A DNA stretch of 64,000 nt, taken from NCBI RefSeq assembly GCF_000002425.4, contig NC_037258.1, positions 5,432,033 to 5,496,032 of the forward strand, given 5' to 3'. Positions 1-12,049 of this stretch are shown here, piece by piece; positions within the stretch are counted from its first letter, which is position 1; every line of letters begins with the position of its first letter. This DNA is from Physcomitrium patens (Eukaryota > Streptophyta > Bryopsida > Funariales > Funariaceae). Under the pieces are notes generated by a model. That model saw nothing but the letters and a program-made list of their open reading frames with translations. It searched no databases and had not been told where the DNA came from. A program made the position numbers and the translations under genes.

Positions 1-114
1 TATTTCTAAGATAATTTGTTCTAATACTTTGAACTAAGATCTCTTAATTTATTATAATCTCCACACTCTTTCACCTATTAATCGTGTTACATCATGACAG
101 CGTATGGAGCAAAA

Positions 115-1640
115 TAAGGCAAAAGCCATAGAAGATTAACCAACCTCCAAGAATGCTTTTGAAGTCCGCTCATTTTTAGGACTTGTTGGATATTATCATC
201 GTTTTATTTGGCAATTTGTACACATTGCTGCCTCATTGACAACTTCATTGGAGAAAGATGCCTCATTTGAATGAAAACTAGAGTAGAAAAGTACCTTTGA
301 TAGGTTGAAGGAGGCACTTATTACTGCTCCAATATTGCAACCATATAGTCTCAATCTTCGTTGTATGCTTGACATTGATACTTTTGACTTTGCTATTAGA
401 ATGGTCATTCAATAAGAATTTGATAGGGACCTTGAACCTATGGCATATAAATCATACAAGCTCAGAAGAGTAGAGCTCAATTACTCTACATGTGATTGAG
501 AGCAATTAGCGATTGTACATGCTACAAAGATGTCGCGATATTATCTATTGGAAAAGTAAGTATTTGTTTGAATTGGCCATCAATCCTTTCTATACAATTT
601 ACATATAAAAAATGTGAAATCACAACATCATCATTGAAAAGAATAATTGTAACTTTTTGATATGTAGCTTGAGTACAAACAAGAACAATAATATATTATG
701 TGAGATACCCTATTGTAAAGACTAAATTTGAAGGATGAATTAAGAGATAAGATAAAGTCGCTACCATTAGTAGTGTCATTTCAAATCTAACCAAAGCAGC
801 CAAATGAAAGAAAGCTATATATTGGGATGATTATTTCAAGATGATTAGCAATTTGCTGAAGATGGGTAATATACAATATCTAGATTTTAGTCTTAATGAT
901 GGCATGCTTTATTTTAAAAAATAGATTTATGTGATTGATAATGTTACACTTTTAATGCACATATTTTAAGAGAGACATGATATCTCAATATTTGAACATT
1001 TGATGCAAGAAAAGACTCTAGAACAAATATCAAGGATATGATTTTGAGCAAGTTTGGATTGTGATGTTCAAGCTTTTGTATGCTCTTGCAAGTCATATTA
1101 ATATAATAAAACATGAAACATAACATTTCATGGACTATTACAGCCAATTCCGCTATCTACAATATATTGGAAGCACGTGACTGAAGATCTCAGTACATGT
1201 TTGTTGTAGACACCTTATAATCATACCACAATTGCCATCATTATAGATCAATTCTTGAAGCAACTTTACTTGGCCATGATACTTGGCCATGATACGCTCA
1301 TGATACTTGCATAAGTCTTCTTTGATATCATCTTTTGTCATCATGGATTAATTTGTGTCATTGTTTCAGATTAAGATCTACACTTCACAAGAAGTTTTTC
1401 GCAAGCCTTATTCAAGTTACTACGCACACAACTTGTCATGTCTATAGCCTTCTATCTACAAATAGATAGATAAATAGAGCATATAAATTTGATCTTGGAA
1501 GATATGCTATAGACGTTTGTGGTAGTTCATCATAATGATTAGGATGGATACTTGATGCTCTTGGAGTTTGCTTATAATGATAATATTCAAATAAGTATCG
1601 ATTATTTATTTATTTTTTATTTATTTATTTTTTAATGTCG
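115..1640 (+). pseudogene. pol: Ty3/gypsy pol remnant: RT end, RNase H, integrase
   Basis: Translating this stretch gives the end of a Ty3/gypsy reverse transcriptase and the connection to RNase H (VRSFLGLVGYYHRFI near 170-225). It is followed by an RNase H start (about 290-560) and integrase pieces from about 900 on. These are an H2C2-like zinc-binding segment (ERHD...KTLEQISR), a core with HHGLICVIVSD, and a tail with LEFAYNDN near 1560-1600. The frame is broken by many stops and some frame changes, so no product is possible. It is cut by the window edge on the left and stops at a TTTA run on the right. The sequence is not a close copy of the chromoviruses further right. Lineage within Ty3/gypsy is not resolved. 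Confidence 0.75.
1600..1636. repeat. TTTA-rich microsatellite
   Basis: An imperfect run of TTTA units lies exactly where the upstream pol remnant ceases to be recognisable. A similar run flanks the Chr-2 fragment at 14111-14150. Confidence 0.7.
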
Positions 1641-2394
1641 ATTAGCAATCTGATTATTCTAGCAATTCTCCATCAATATCAACAACTCGTCCTATCAACA
1701 CTAACAACTTGATAATAGAAGAATTTATACAATGGCTTACAACAACCTTACAAGAGGTACAACATTACCTTTTTACGATGTAAAATTGACAAAAGCAATA
1801 TATAGATAATCACTAGCAACATAAGAGCTTTTGAGAAGATGATCAAGTATTACTCTCTAATGCCAACTTGCCACTTACTACATCAACCCAAATCCATAAA
1901 CTAGCATCTTAGTGGCTTGAATCTTTTTCCATTTTTGCAGTGATTTCTGATGTCACTTACCACCTTGAACTTTGGTAATATATTTGGATCCATTTAGTCT
2001 ATATATTTTACAATTGAAGGAATTTCATACTGAGCCAAAGTGTTTTCTAGATTGACACCAACCACCACAACCACTAATTGTAATTGATGACCAATGAGAA
2101 TATGAAGTGGAACATCGCTACCTTTGCCATGGCAGTGGATATCCACAAATTTAGTACAAAGTTCTTTGGAAAGGTTATTCCATCCATGATGCAACATGAG
2201 AACTTACACAAAATCTCACCAATTGCCAAGAAATAATTTGGAGATACCATTGAAAGTAGGTTAAGGATCTTCAGCATTAGTGGAGGGAAATTAATTGTAA
2301 TAATGTATATATAAGATATTAGTATTATTGACCCATAAAGATAGATATTTAAAACCATGGAAGTTTCTAGAATTGAGATTAGATTAATGTATTA
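1641..2394. other. AT-rich stretch, no gene recognised
   Basis: No family is recognised here. The minus strand has two short overlapping open frames (about 2358-1994) without known motifs or codon-like composition. I treat them as chance. The stretch may still belong to the decayed element at 115-1640. Confidence 0.4.
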
Positions 2395-2860
2395 GGTAAG
2401 ATCTACTTAGTACATTCTACAAAGAGTTTAGGGCGGTTTTCTAGATAAAACCCACTATAGAATCTTTTAAAAGAAGTTTAAGGTGGTTATCTAAAAGAGG
2501 TCCATTATCTAAGAACATTCTAAAAAATCCAAGGTGGTAGAATAAAATATAAATAGAATTGGCCACGGTCTTTTGAATCATTTAGTCAGATATCGCTTCA
2601 GACCCTTTCTCTTAATATACATAGATTTTATATCTTTTTGTTTTGTTTTATTCTATTTTTATTCCAATTGCTCAGTTTTATCTTTTGTATCCTATTCTCT
2701 TTAGTTTTATTTAGTTCTATTTTGGTCTAGTTTGTCTTACCTTGTGATAAGGTTTTATGTTGCTATGGATTACAAAGATCTTGAATACTTGGGATATACT
2801 AGTTTTGTTTTACTAACAATATCTATAAAAATTAAGAGTTTCTTCCAATGTCATCATATC
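2395..2860 (+). other. Possible decayed LTR or promoter-like stretch
   Basis: Two related segments with GGCGGTTTTCTAGA and GGTGGTTATCTAAA are followed by a TATA-like ATATAAATAG near 2548 and then a T-rich tract. This resembles the U3-TATA-R layout of an LTR. No matching second copy, TG/CA ends or target duplication was found, so this is a weak inference. Confidence 0.25.
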
Positions 2861-3884
2861 AAACATATTATTGTATTGTAATTGCTTATAATATATAAAA
2901 ATTAACTAAAATAGATAATATATTTATAAATATTGATGTATTTTAGAGTGGTTAGTAGATTAATTTAATGAAAGTTGATGTAAGAAAATTCATTTTGAAA
3001 TTTTTTTATATTGATTGTAATATTTAAATTATATAAGATTTGGATATTTAATATAAAACTTAAGAAAAATATTGGAGTACAAAAATGAAGATTCAAACCT
3101 CTAAGAAAATTATTTAGAAAGATATATAAAAGATATGAATGGATGAAGGCTGAAGGTAAAGATCTTCATTCTTGTTGGTTGAAGGCCATGTCTAATAGGT
3201 ATTTAATAAGCTATTTGTGGCTATAACAAAAGTTTTGGCAATTTTAGAAGAGGCATTTGAAAATCAAAAGCAAAGATTATAAGTTTTAGAATTTGGACTA
3301 AAATTTATGTGTAAATTTTAGAGGATTTAGAATTAGGGTGATGAAGTCATAGCCGTTTGAAGTTAAGGTGTCTTTTTAAAATATACTGTTGGTCTTTTGA
3401 GGAAATAAGAAGTTTTATGATAGAATTTAGAAATCAGGAAGTGCAACCACAAAGATGATTTTAATATCTACATCTTTTGTAAAAGAATTTCTATATTTGG
3501 AATTTGTATAAAGAATATTGAAGACAACACATGTGATTCAAAGGTAGTAAATGAATTGTTTTGTTGATAGTAATGGTTGAAGCCATATCTTAAGTTTTCA
3601 AATAAATTTTTGGCTTAAAATTTCTAAAAATATATATTATTAGGTTAAAAAGATATATATTAAAGTTTTATAGTACTTGAATACTTAGTTTGTGAGATAT
3701 GAAGAAAATTGTATATAGGTATATATAAGTAAGGGTTTGAAGTTATTAATAGGATTTTTACAATACATCAAGATCTGTAATAAATTTGCAATTAAAATTT
3801 GTTGTATTAGTTGTTAAAAGTACATTAGTACTTTATGTAAAATTTTAGTTTGTTTGAATAGTTCAATCATGAGATATGAACTAT
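2861..3884. other. AT-rich stretch, nothing recognised
   Basis: Very AT-rich DNA with no coding motif, no clear repeat and no element end that I can support. It lies directly left of the Chr-1 5' LTR and was presumably the target DNA for that insertion. Confidence 0.4.
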
Positions 3885-4355
3885 TGTAAAAGACATACAC
3901 ATATAAGCTTGTAATTACCCGTATAAATAAATAGAAATAAATAGAAGTATATAAAAGTAAGTTAATTCTATAATATCTTCTAAAAAAACTTCTTAGAAGC
4001 TTCATAGATGCTACTTTGACTTTATAGATGTCCATTGTTGACTTTTAGGTTAGAAACTTGGTCAACAAGTCAATCATGTACCACTTATGTTGGTAGCTTG
4101 AAGAACAAGCTAATTATGTGACAAATATATAGAAAAACTTGCCTTATAAGTCAAGGCATATATTCTACAAAGTCAACACATATTCAAGATCCTATAGAAC
4201 ATTGCCATGTAGCCCCTAGTTAAATAGTATATATAGAGACAAGAATGAAGTCCTCTTCACTCTTATTAATTCTTTTTTTGCTTTTAGTCTAATTTCAAGG
4301 GTCTCAAGTTTTCTTGTCTTTTGGCAATAAGCCATTCCAGTTTCTTTTAAAATTA
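3885..4355 (+). repeat. Chr-1 5' LTR, first part
   Basis: This begins TGTAAAAGACATACAC and matches 11019-11480 over its length, including the TATATATAG box near 4230 and the phrase AAGTTTTCTTGTCTTTTGG near 4308. The match is broken at about 4350 and resumes at 5688. The LTR was therefore split by the DNA at 4356-5687. Confidence 0.85.
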
Positions 4356-5687
4356 TGTTGTCATATTATGACATGATTATATGGTAAAAATATGACTAAA
4401 AATAATTTTTTTTATTTAATATTCTATTATATTAGTTCAACAAGTATTCAAAATATTTTAATAAGGCTTTTATGAAAGCTTCTTAGCCTATTTTCTTGTC
4501 TTAATAGCAAGTAGATAAAAGTTAATTAGTATTTTTACCTTCTAGGATATAGAAATTCTTTTATTGGCTTAAAAAGACCATAAATTGATAAAATTAGAAT
4601 AAAAGAGATAAATGGTTGGTATGGTTGATACCAAGGTCAAGTCGAGGGTAGGATTGGGCTAAAAAAATCCTTAAGATAGATTAGATTGATACTCGAGGAT
4701 CGATCGTTTGTGAGACATGGTCGAAATCAGACCTTTGGTTATTAAAATGATTGCTTAGGATAAATTAGAGATCCATTCAAAGATCAAAGATTAGAATTTG
4801 AGAGTTAGCTTAAAGTCCTTTTCAAAGGCATAAGGATTATTTTTTTAGGATTTTTGAAGGCTTAGCAATTATTATTCAAAATTAAGGTTTATATTGGTGA
4901 TTTGGATTTTATATAATATAATTAGGGCTAGAAATTTTGGCTAGGTCGTGCAATTGGTGTAACATCTATAGTTCAAAATTTGAAGCTATTTGAATTATTA
5001 GATGTGCTAAGTGTATACAAAATTTTGTAATAATTTAACAATGTGGTTAAGAGTTATCTGGTTTTTAGTACAAGAGGGTTTCAAAAGTTGGTAGTTTGGA
5101 GTTGGATAGGATTTTTAAGATCTAGCAATCTACTAGTTGGATCAAGGTGAAATTTGGCATGGTGTTGAAAGACTTGAAGATCAAGGTGGACACCAATTTT
5201 AAGTCAAAGTTAACGGTTAGAGAAGGAGAAATCACTACTGAGATTTTTGCTTCACCTTTTAAGTTGGTAGCCAATTGACATTAGTACAATTTTGGGAGGT
5301 TTTCTCACAATCTATAAGTTGGATTGGGCTGAAAATTCTTGAGCATATAGAAGACTTACATTTATAATTACAAGAAAAATTTTATATCAAGTGGATGGTT
5401 AGATTAGAAGTTACATCTTATTAAAGCTCACTAATTAGGATTAAAGCTTACAAAAAAAATCTAAATTACTTAAATATGAAAGTAACAAGGTAATTGAGGT
5501 TTATGTGTGATTGAGGCTACTAAAAAGAGTATTTTTTAGCACTTTTGAATCAAAATTTAGATTATATTCTTCTCATATGGATGAAATCTATTAGGATTTT
5601 TTTTGGATGTTTGTGAAATACAACCTCACCTTTCATAACTAGGTGCTTGGTGCATTTCTAAGCAAGTCAATACATAATACAACAACA
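4356..5687. mobile_element. Solo-1, putative solo LTR inside the Chr-1 5' LTR
   Basis: This 1.33 kb block separates two halves of the Chr-1 5' LTR that are contiguous in the 3' LTR. It starts TGTTGTCATATT and ends TACAACAACA, so its ends form a short TGTTGT/ACAACA inverted repeat as in LTRs. It has no coding sequence. A solo LTR left by recombination between two LTRs fits best. The flanking bases do not give a clean 5-bp duplication, so exact ends and identity are uncertain. Confidence 0.5.
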
Positions 5688-5772
5688 TACTTTCTTATTT
5701 TTATTTTGTCACTTTTTCTTAGATATAGATTTCATAGATTTATGTATCATCTTTCAATTCATGTCCTTAACA
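5688..5772 (+). repeat. Chr-1 5' LTR, second part
   Basis: This stretch matches 11490-11574 of the 3' LTR, for example ATTTTGTCACTTTTTCTT and ATCATCTTTCA. It completes the 5' LTR after the interruption and ends near CCTTAACA. Confidence 0.75.
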
Positions 5773-5786
5773 TATTGATAAGATTA
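5773..5786 (+). promoter_or_regulatory. Chr-1 primer-binding site, self-priming type (decayed)
   Basis: Just after the LTR end lies ATTGATAAGATTA. The LTR segment 30 bp downstream of the TATA box in the 3' copy (11392-11404) reads CACTCTTGTCAAC. Its complement is GTTGACAAGAGTG, which agrees with the site at 9 of 13 positions, three of the four differences being transitions. With the 5' copy of the LTR the agreement is 10 of 13. No tRNA-complementary sequence is seen here. The interpretation as a self-priming site rests mainly on the clearer Chr-5 case. Confidence 0.5.
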
Positions 5787-5978
5787 AACTTACAATATGA
5801 GAGCTTTGTCTTTTTTTGATTAAGAGTGGATTATTCCTTTCTCTTGATAAAATATAAGCATATTAGAAGTTACAAATTACCTTCTTCTAAACTGATATTA
5901 TTCTTAGTATTTTCTTTGTCCACAAGTCCTTTTTTTTACTTGTCTTGAATAATATTAGATATTTTTTTGAGTGTTATC

Positions 5979-6935
5979 ATGGGAGAGCTTATTGAAATGA
6001 AGAATGCAATGGCACAAATACAAGAGCAATTGAAGGAGTTGATACTTGTGATGCAACAACTTAGCTTACTACCACAAAGATCAATAAGAATGGCAGGAAG
6101 TGAGGATATTGAGATGATTAGAGCTGCCTCAACATCTGTATCAAATCATATCCCTTCACCTATGGTAGAACATCCTTCAATGTAAGAGAACTAAGAATGA
6201 CCTGTTTGAGAAGTTTAACTGTATAAGATCCAAATTTTGAGGATTTATCAATTAAATATAACTTTTGATTGAAGTTCAACCTCAAAGCTATCCAATTCTA
6301 AGATCATAAGTTAGATTCATTGGTACACTTCTTTCAGGTTCTATACTATCATGATTTTGATCTTTTCATGAATGATGAAATCTAATGCTAGATAATCTAG
6401 AGTTATTTTTGACAGAATTTTGGTCCATATATGGAGAATATGATGCAACTCGTGTTACAACCAACAAGATCTATATTTTGTGATAAGACAATCAATGTGT
6501 AACACTATGCTTCATAGTTTTAATAACTTACAACTGATATGAAGTAGAATGATGCTACACTTATCAGCCAATTTCTCTATAGATTATAATATGAAGTAAA
6601 GAAATTGATGCTCAACTTACCTGATCTTCAAACTTGAGTCAAGCAATTGACTTTGCAATGAAATACGATAATTAATTTTTCGAATTTCGATCTGAGAACT
6701 GTAGAAGTGGGCTTTAACATTACTATAATTTGATGGCAATATCAACATCTCTTCAACACATATATTCAAGAATAGGGGATATGTAAATTGATATCGTACG
6801 TTTTAAACCTATAACATAGCAAAAAAGACTTGTCGCTGTTAAGAAGGATTATGCTTATATTATAGAGAATCTAAATACAATGCTCAATATTATTCAAAGA
6901 AATGACAAAACCACAAAATGAGGAGCACAGCTATT
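5979..6935 (+). pseudogene. gag: Chr-1 gag remnant
   Basis: A frame from ATG 5979 encodes a Met- and Gln-rich N-terminus (MGELIEMKNAMAQIQEQ) that lines up with the gag starts of Chr-3 and Chr-5 and runs open to 6183. Downstream, gag homology continues through stops, with traces of a KFRGF-INQIKL-like segment near 6225-6265. Gag would form the virus-like particle. No intact zinc knuckle remains visible. The gene cannot make a full product. Confidence 0.6.
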
Positions 6936-6939
6936 AAAA

Positions 6940-9900
6940 AAGACAATGTGTTGGAAAATAAATTTGTCCAACTATAATAAGGACTATGCGGCTGGAATCT
7001 TGTACAATTTCTAATGAAGGTTTTATCTTCTTCTCAAAATCTTTTTTTTATTTTATAATAGATGTATATTTAGAACCTAATAATTATAAAGCCTTTGCCT
7101 TGATAGATTCAGGAATCTCAACTTATTTTTTAGACATAGAATTTGTTAAAAGTCATAAAATATTATTAATACAAAAAACTAAAGCTGTTCATATAGAAGT
7201 CATAGATAGTCGTCCATTGTCTTCTACAGATATTATTCATGAAACACTTCTTATAGATGTAGCAATAAATGGTCATAGTAGTTACATAATCTTTAATATA
7301 ATTAGATCTCCTACTAATCTAGTCATTTTAGGTTTATCATGGTTAGAAAAGTATAATCTTTATATAGATTGGATTTCTTATACTCTTTATTTTTTTAAAA
7401 GCATAACTAAGAGTGAAATTAATTCAATAGAAAGTCATAAGTCTAATACAATAAAACCTATATTTGTAGGTGCAAGAGCTTTTTTGCATGCTACAAAAGA
7501 AGAATCACCTTGTATCATTTATGTTACACCTATTTTTAATGATGCAAAGACTTCAAGTGGCATTCCAAGCCAATATCAAGAATTTTAAGATGTATTCGAG
7601 AAGAAGAATATGAATATTCTTCCAAAACATCATATCTATGAGTACTCAATTGATCTTCAAGAAGGAACACAATTGCTATTTGGACCAATCTATGATTTAT
7701 CACAAAATAAATTAGTAAAATTCAAAGAATATATTAAAAAAAATCTGGCCAAGAATTTTATATGCAATTCTAAATTACCAACAAGAACTCCAATCTTATT
7801 TGTGAAGAAGAAAGATGGATCATTACAGATGTGTATCAATTATCGAGGATTCAAGAAGATCACGATCAAAAATAGGTACACTCTATTTTTGATATCCAGA
7901 CATCTTGATCAACTGAATCAAGCTAAGATCTATACAAAAATAGATCTACAAAGAGCATACAATCTAGTACGTATTAAAAAAAGAGATGAATAGAAGACTA
8001 CGTTTTGAACTAGGTATGGATATTTTAAATACAATATCATGCCTTTTGGACTTATAAATGCATTAATAACTTTTTGACATCTAATGAATGATATTTTTTG
8101 AGAGTTTTTAGACAATTTTCTTATCTGTTATCTAGACAACATCTTGATCTATTCTAAGAACACAGATGAAGATAAATTTCATGTTCATTATGTATTACAA
8201 AAATTAAGAGATACAGAGTTCTATGCCAAGATAGAAAAATGTGTATTTTGCACTACTCAAATTGATTTCTTAGGATATATCATTTCAAATAATAGACTTG
8301 TGATGGATCCTAAGAAAGTTCAAACTATTATGGATTGGAAGATTCCAAAAATGATAAGAGATGTCTAATACTTTTTGGGCTTTACTAACTATTATTGAAT
8401 CTTCATCAAAGACTTTTTTTGAGTTGCAGTCTTACTTATATATTTGACTTACAAAGACAAACTTGAGTGGAGCAAAGAAGCTGAAACATCTTTTGAAGCT
8501 TTAAAGTCAACCTTTATATCTATACCAATCTTGTATCGTATCAACTTTTTTAAGGTATTTTTTATGGAAACAGATGCATCAGACTTTACTTTGGATGCCA
8601 TATTATCACAAATGGAAACAAATGATAAACTTTACCTAGTAGCTTTTCATTCTAAAAAAATTTCAATAGCTAAGATTAACTATGAAATCCACAACAAAGA
8701 ACTTCTTGTAATTGTGGATTCATTTTAAGAATAGCATCATCATCTATAAGGTGCTTCTAATCTATTCACCATATATACAAACTATAAAAATCTTGAGTAC
8801 TTCATGTCAACATGTATTTTGAATCATTGCCAAGCCCATTGCAGCATATTTTTATTAAGATTTGATTTCAAAATTATGTATCGACTTAAAAAATAAGAAG
8901 GTTTGTTAAACACCTTTTCTAGACATTCTTATTTTACACCAAAAGAAAGAGATGCATCTTTTGATCAACAAAAAATGATTTTCTTGAAGCCAGAGTAATT
9001 TTAATCTTCAAGTAATGACTATTGATTCCACCTTTGTAAAACAAATCCAATTAAGTATGTTTTTTGATCTTCTTGTTTATAATATCAAGAATCCTTCTTC
9101 TAAGTTCTAAGATACTTCTAAGTTTGAGTTCAAAAATAACATATTCTATTTTGAATGCCAATAATATGTTCCAAAATAAGAAGTATGATTACATATTCTT
9201 TAAGCACATCACGACTTTTCAGCAGCAAGATATTTTAGATACAAGAAGACTTTGAAGCTTATATCCAGATATTTTTGGTGGCTACAAATGTGAAAGGATA
9301 TGAAAGTTTTTGATCAGTCATGTGACATTTGTTCAAGATCAAAAACTCCTTGTCATCGACTTTATAGACTTTTTCAACTATTATCCATTCCAGAACAACT
9401 ATGGTCTTCTATTTCTATGGATTTCATCACAGATCTTCCAATCTCAAGTTCTTATGGCTTTATACTTGTGATAGTAGATCATTTTATCAAATTGGTTTAT
9501 TTTTTACCACGTACAAAATCTATCACATATAAAGAAACAACTAAACTCTTTCTTGACAATATCTATTGCTATCATGGATCATACAAAGATATCATATCAG
9601 ATAAGGAAACTCAGTTTGTATCAAGATTTTAGTAGATTCTTCTTAAGATTCTAAAAGTAAATATAAAATTATCTTCAACATTCCATCCTCAAATTGATGG
9701 ACAAATAAAGCATGTTAATCAAGTTTTGGAGTAGTATTTAAGATGTACTATCAACTACCAACAAGATGATTGGATAATTCTTTTGCCATTGGCAGAGTTT
9801 TTTTTATAATAATACATTATATTCTTCTACAAAATAAATATTTTTTTTTACTAATTATGCTTATCATCTACGACTTGATACTTTTATCTTTTCAAAAGCT

Positions 9901-10470
9901 GATAATCCTACGATGAAAGATTTGACAAATCATTTAACAAAGCTACATGCAACAATGAAGGCACAGTTAAAAGAAGCTTAAGAACAACAAAAGATCAATG
10001 CAGATGTTTATTAAAAGGAACAACCACCATTCTACGTGGATGACAAAATATAATTTTTTTGTCACAATATCAAGACTACTTGTCTTTGTCACTAGTTAGA
10101 CTATTGTAGGCTTAGACCATTTTCTATTTCTACACAAATCAATTCAATTGCATATTGTTTATACCTACCAGAGTCAATGAAAATCCATCTAGTATTCCAC
10201 GTGTCTCTTCTTGAACTATAAAAGATAGTGGATATACCAAGAAAAAGACAAGTGCCACCTCTTTCTATAAAAGTGGATAATAATGAAGAATTTGAAGTAC
10301 AAGAAGTCTTAGACTCAAGGCAGAGCCAAAATAAGTTGGAATATCTTATTCATTGATATGGATATAATATTAGTAAATTCATATAGAAGCTAACAAAGAA
10401 TCTTGGAAATGCAACAAAGAAGGTGGAAACTTTTCATCGATGACATTTATCAAAATCAAGATGAAGATTT
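6940..10470 (+). pseudogene. pol: Chr-1 pol remnant: protease, RT, RNase H, integrase, chromodomain
   Basis: Protease is recognisable at 6986-7588 with the active-site triad DSG (ALIDSGISTYFLD). RT follows at 7610-8370 with FVKKKDGSLQMCINYRG and the catalytic box changed to YLDN from YLDD. RNase H is at about 8440-8800. Integrase runs from about 8930, with a good open piece 9300-9632 holding the first catalytic Asp (SMDFITDLP) and SDKETQF around the second. A chromodomain-like EVQEVLDSR...KLEYLIH lies near 10280-10370. Most pieces before 8730 stay in one frame with added stops. The integrase is in another frame. In life this polyprotein would copy and integrate the element. Confidence 0.8.
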
Positions 10471-10689
10471 TTCCTATAAAAGAAACAAGATCTAGGTAAG
10501 ATAACATTCTACTTTCAATCCTTGTTTGTACCTTCTTGTATTTGTGATGTTGAGGAGATGAAGAACCAACAACTAACGGATTTGACTAAAGAGCCTTCAT
10601 TTGCTGACTTATTGAATAGAACATTATGATTGTCACAAACTTTAAGATACAATCGATATGAAGATCCTTAAAAATGACATATTTTTTTT

Positions 10690-11005
10690 TGAATAGATGG
10701 CGAGATACAATGCGTTTGGTATCATGACCTTAGAAAAGACTCCCAATGTTTGATAATTTTATTAGAGGTAGGAACAACTCTTGATAGTGTTCCAAATGTT
10801 TTATTTGAAGGAAGTTATAAAGGCCTCAACAATGACCAAATAACAAGGTGGTCTTCCTACCTTGATATGAGATACTATAGATGATTGAGAGGCCCTATCA
10901 AACATGTTTGAAGAGAACAAAGAATTGAATATGTGGCGAATATAATTTGTCACATCATAAATTTTCTCAATATATGATGATCGCTCCTCATGGAACTTAT
11001 TTCTA
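10690..11005 (+). pseudogene. Remnant of the chromovirus post-pol ORF in Chr-1
   Basis: Between the chromodomain and the 3' LTR, a frame near 10868-10960 reads LRGPIKHV...QRIEYVANI. It aligns with GHYHWLQGPMNHLPREQ in the extra ORF of Chr-5 (56489-56788) and with HYQWLRGPINHL in Chr-3. The frame is broken by stops. Function is unknown. Confidence 0.5.
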
Positions 11006-11018
11006 GAAGGAGGAGTAA

Positions 11019-11574
11019 TATCATGGACATACACATGTAAGCTTGTAAGTATCTGTATAAATAAAGAAAAGTAGATAGAAGTAGGTAAAAGTAAGTTAAT
11101 TCTATAATATCTTCTAAGAAAACTTTTTAAAAGCTTTATAGATGCTACTTTGACTTTATAGGTGTCCATTTTTGACTTTTAGGTTAAAAACTTGATCAAC
11201 AAATCAACCATGTGCCACACATGTTGGTTGCTTGAAGAACAAGCTAACTATGTAGCAAACATATAGAAAAACTTTCCTTGTAAGTCAAGACATGTATCCT
11301 ACAAAGTCAACACATATTGGAGGTCCTATAGAATATTGCCACATAGCCCTTAATTAGATAGTATATATAGAGACAAGAGTGAAGCCCTCTTCACTCTTGT
11401 CAACTCTTTTCTTGCTTCTAGTCTAGTTTCAAGGGTCTCAAGTTTTCTTGTCTTTTGGTAATAAGCCATTCTAGTTTTTTTTTTTATATACATACTTCTT
11501 TATTTCTATTTTGTCACTTTTTCTTTGACACAAGTTTCATTGATTTATGCATCATCTTTCAGTTATGTCCTTCA
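11019..11574 (+). repeat. Chr-1 3' LTR
   Basis: It matches 3885-4355 plus 5688-5772. It follows the polypurine tract, starts TATCATGGACATAC (an original TG probably changed to TA) and ends near GTCCTTCA. It contains TATATATAG at 11362 and a dyad GTGAAGCCCTCTTCAC at 11379-11394 at the expected transcription start. Confidence 0.8.
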
Positions 11575-12049
11575 AAGCTATTGAAGTTTGAAAAAAAATT
11601 ACCTTAAGGATATACAATATTTTATAGTATTTTTATTACATTTTTTGTGACCTTTGGTACTTAAGACTTATGTATTGATATAATTGTCCCTATATGAATA
11701 ATTTTATATATAGAATTGATATTTTTTTAATCTAGAAGCTTAATTAAGTAATTAATGACGACCAAAAGTAAGAACTTGATTAAGGCAAATTTTCTCTATT
11801 TCAATAACATTGTATCTTGTCATCCATTTAAGAAGAAATATATTATTCTTAAGGATCTACATGTCCATTATATTGTCTTTAAGATTATGATAATTAAAAT
11901 ATCTTATTTAATAATTTAAAAATTAATAGCTCTTTAATTGAATTTATTAATTTTGATTTTTTATTTCTTGAGTGTTACAAATACAAAGAAACCATAATTA
12001 AAGATAGAAGATAGGATGCAATTGAATATCTTATTCTTTATAATAAGTA
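11575..12049. other. AT-rich stretch between Chr-1 and Chr-2
   Basis: No coding motif or repeat match is recognised between the Chr-1 3' LTR and the chromodomain end of the antisense Chr-2 fragment. It may be decayed 3' sequence of Chr-2. Confidence 0.35.

Larger units (their letters stand above)
3885..11574 (+). mobile_element. Chr-1, decayed chromodomain Ty3/gypsy retrotransposon
   Basis: The element has two related LTRs (3885-5772, interrupted by a putative solo LTR, and 11019-11574), a gag start, pol in the order protease, RT, RNase H, integrase, and a chromodomain near 10250-10450. Gene order and chromodomain place it among the chromoviruses. The sequence AGAAGGAGGAG just before the 3' LTR is the polypurine tract. 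Both genes carry many stops. Chr-2 and Chr-3 are close relatives; Chr-4 and Chr-5 are more distant and better preserved. No clean target-site duplication remains, so outer ends are good to about 10 bp. Confidence 0.85.

Noticed and set aside
2074-2358. Minus-strand open frame of 94 codons
   Set aside because: Hydrophobic, AT-driven, overlaps another short frame and has no motif or homologue that I know.
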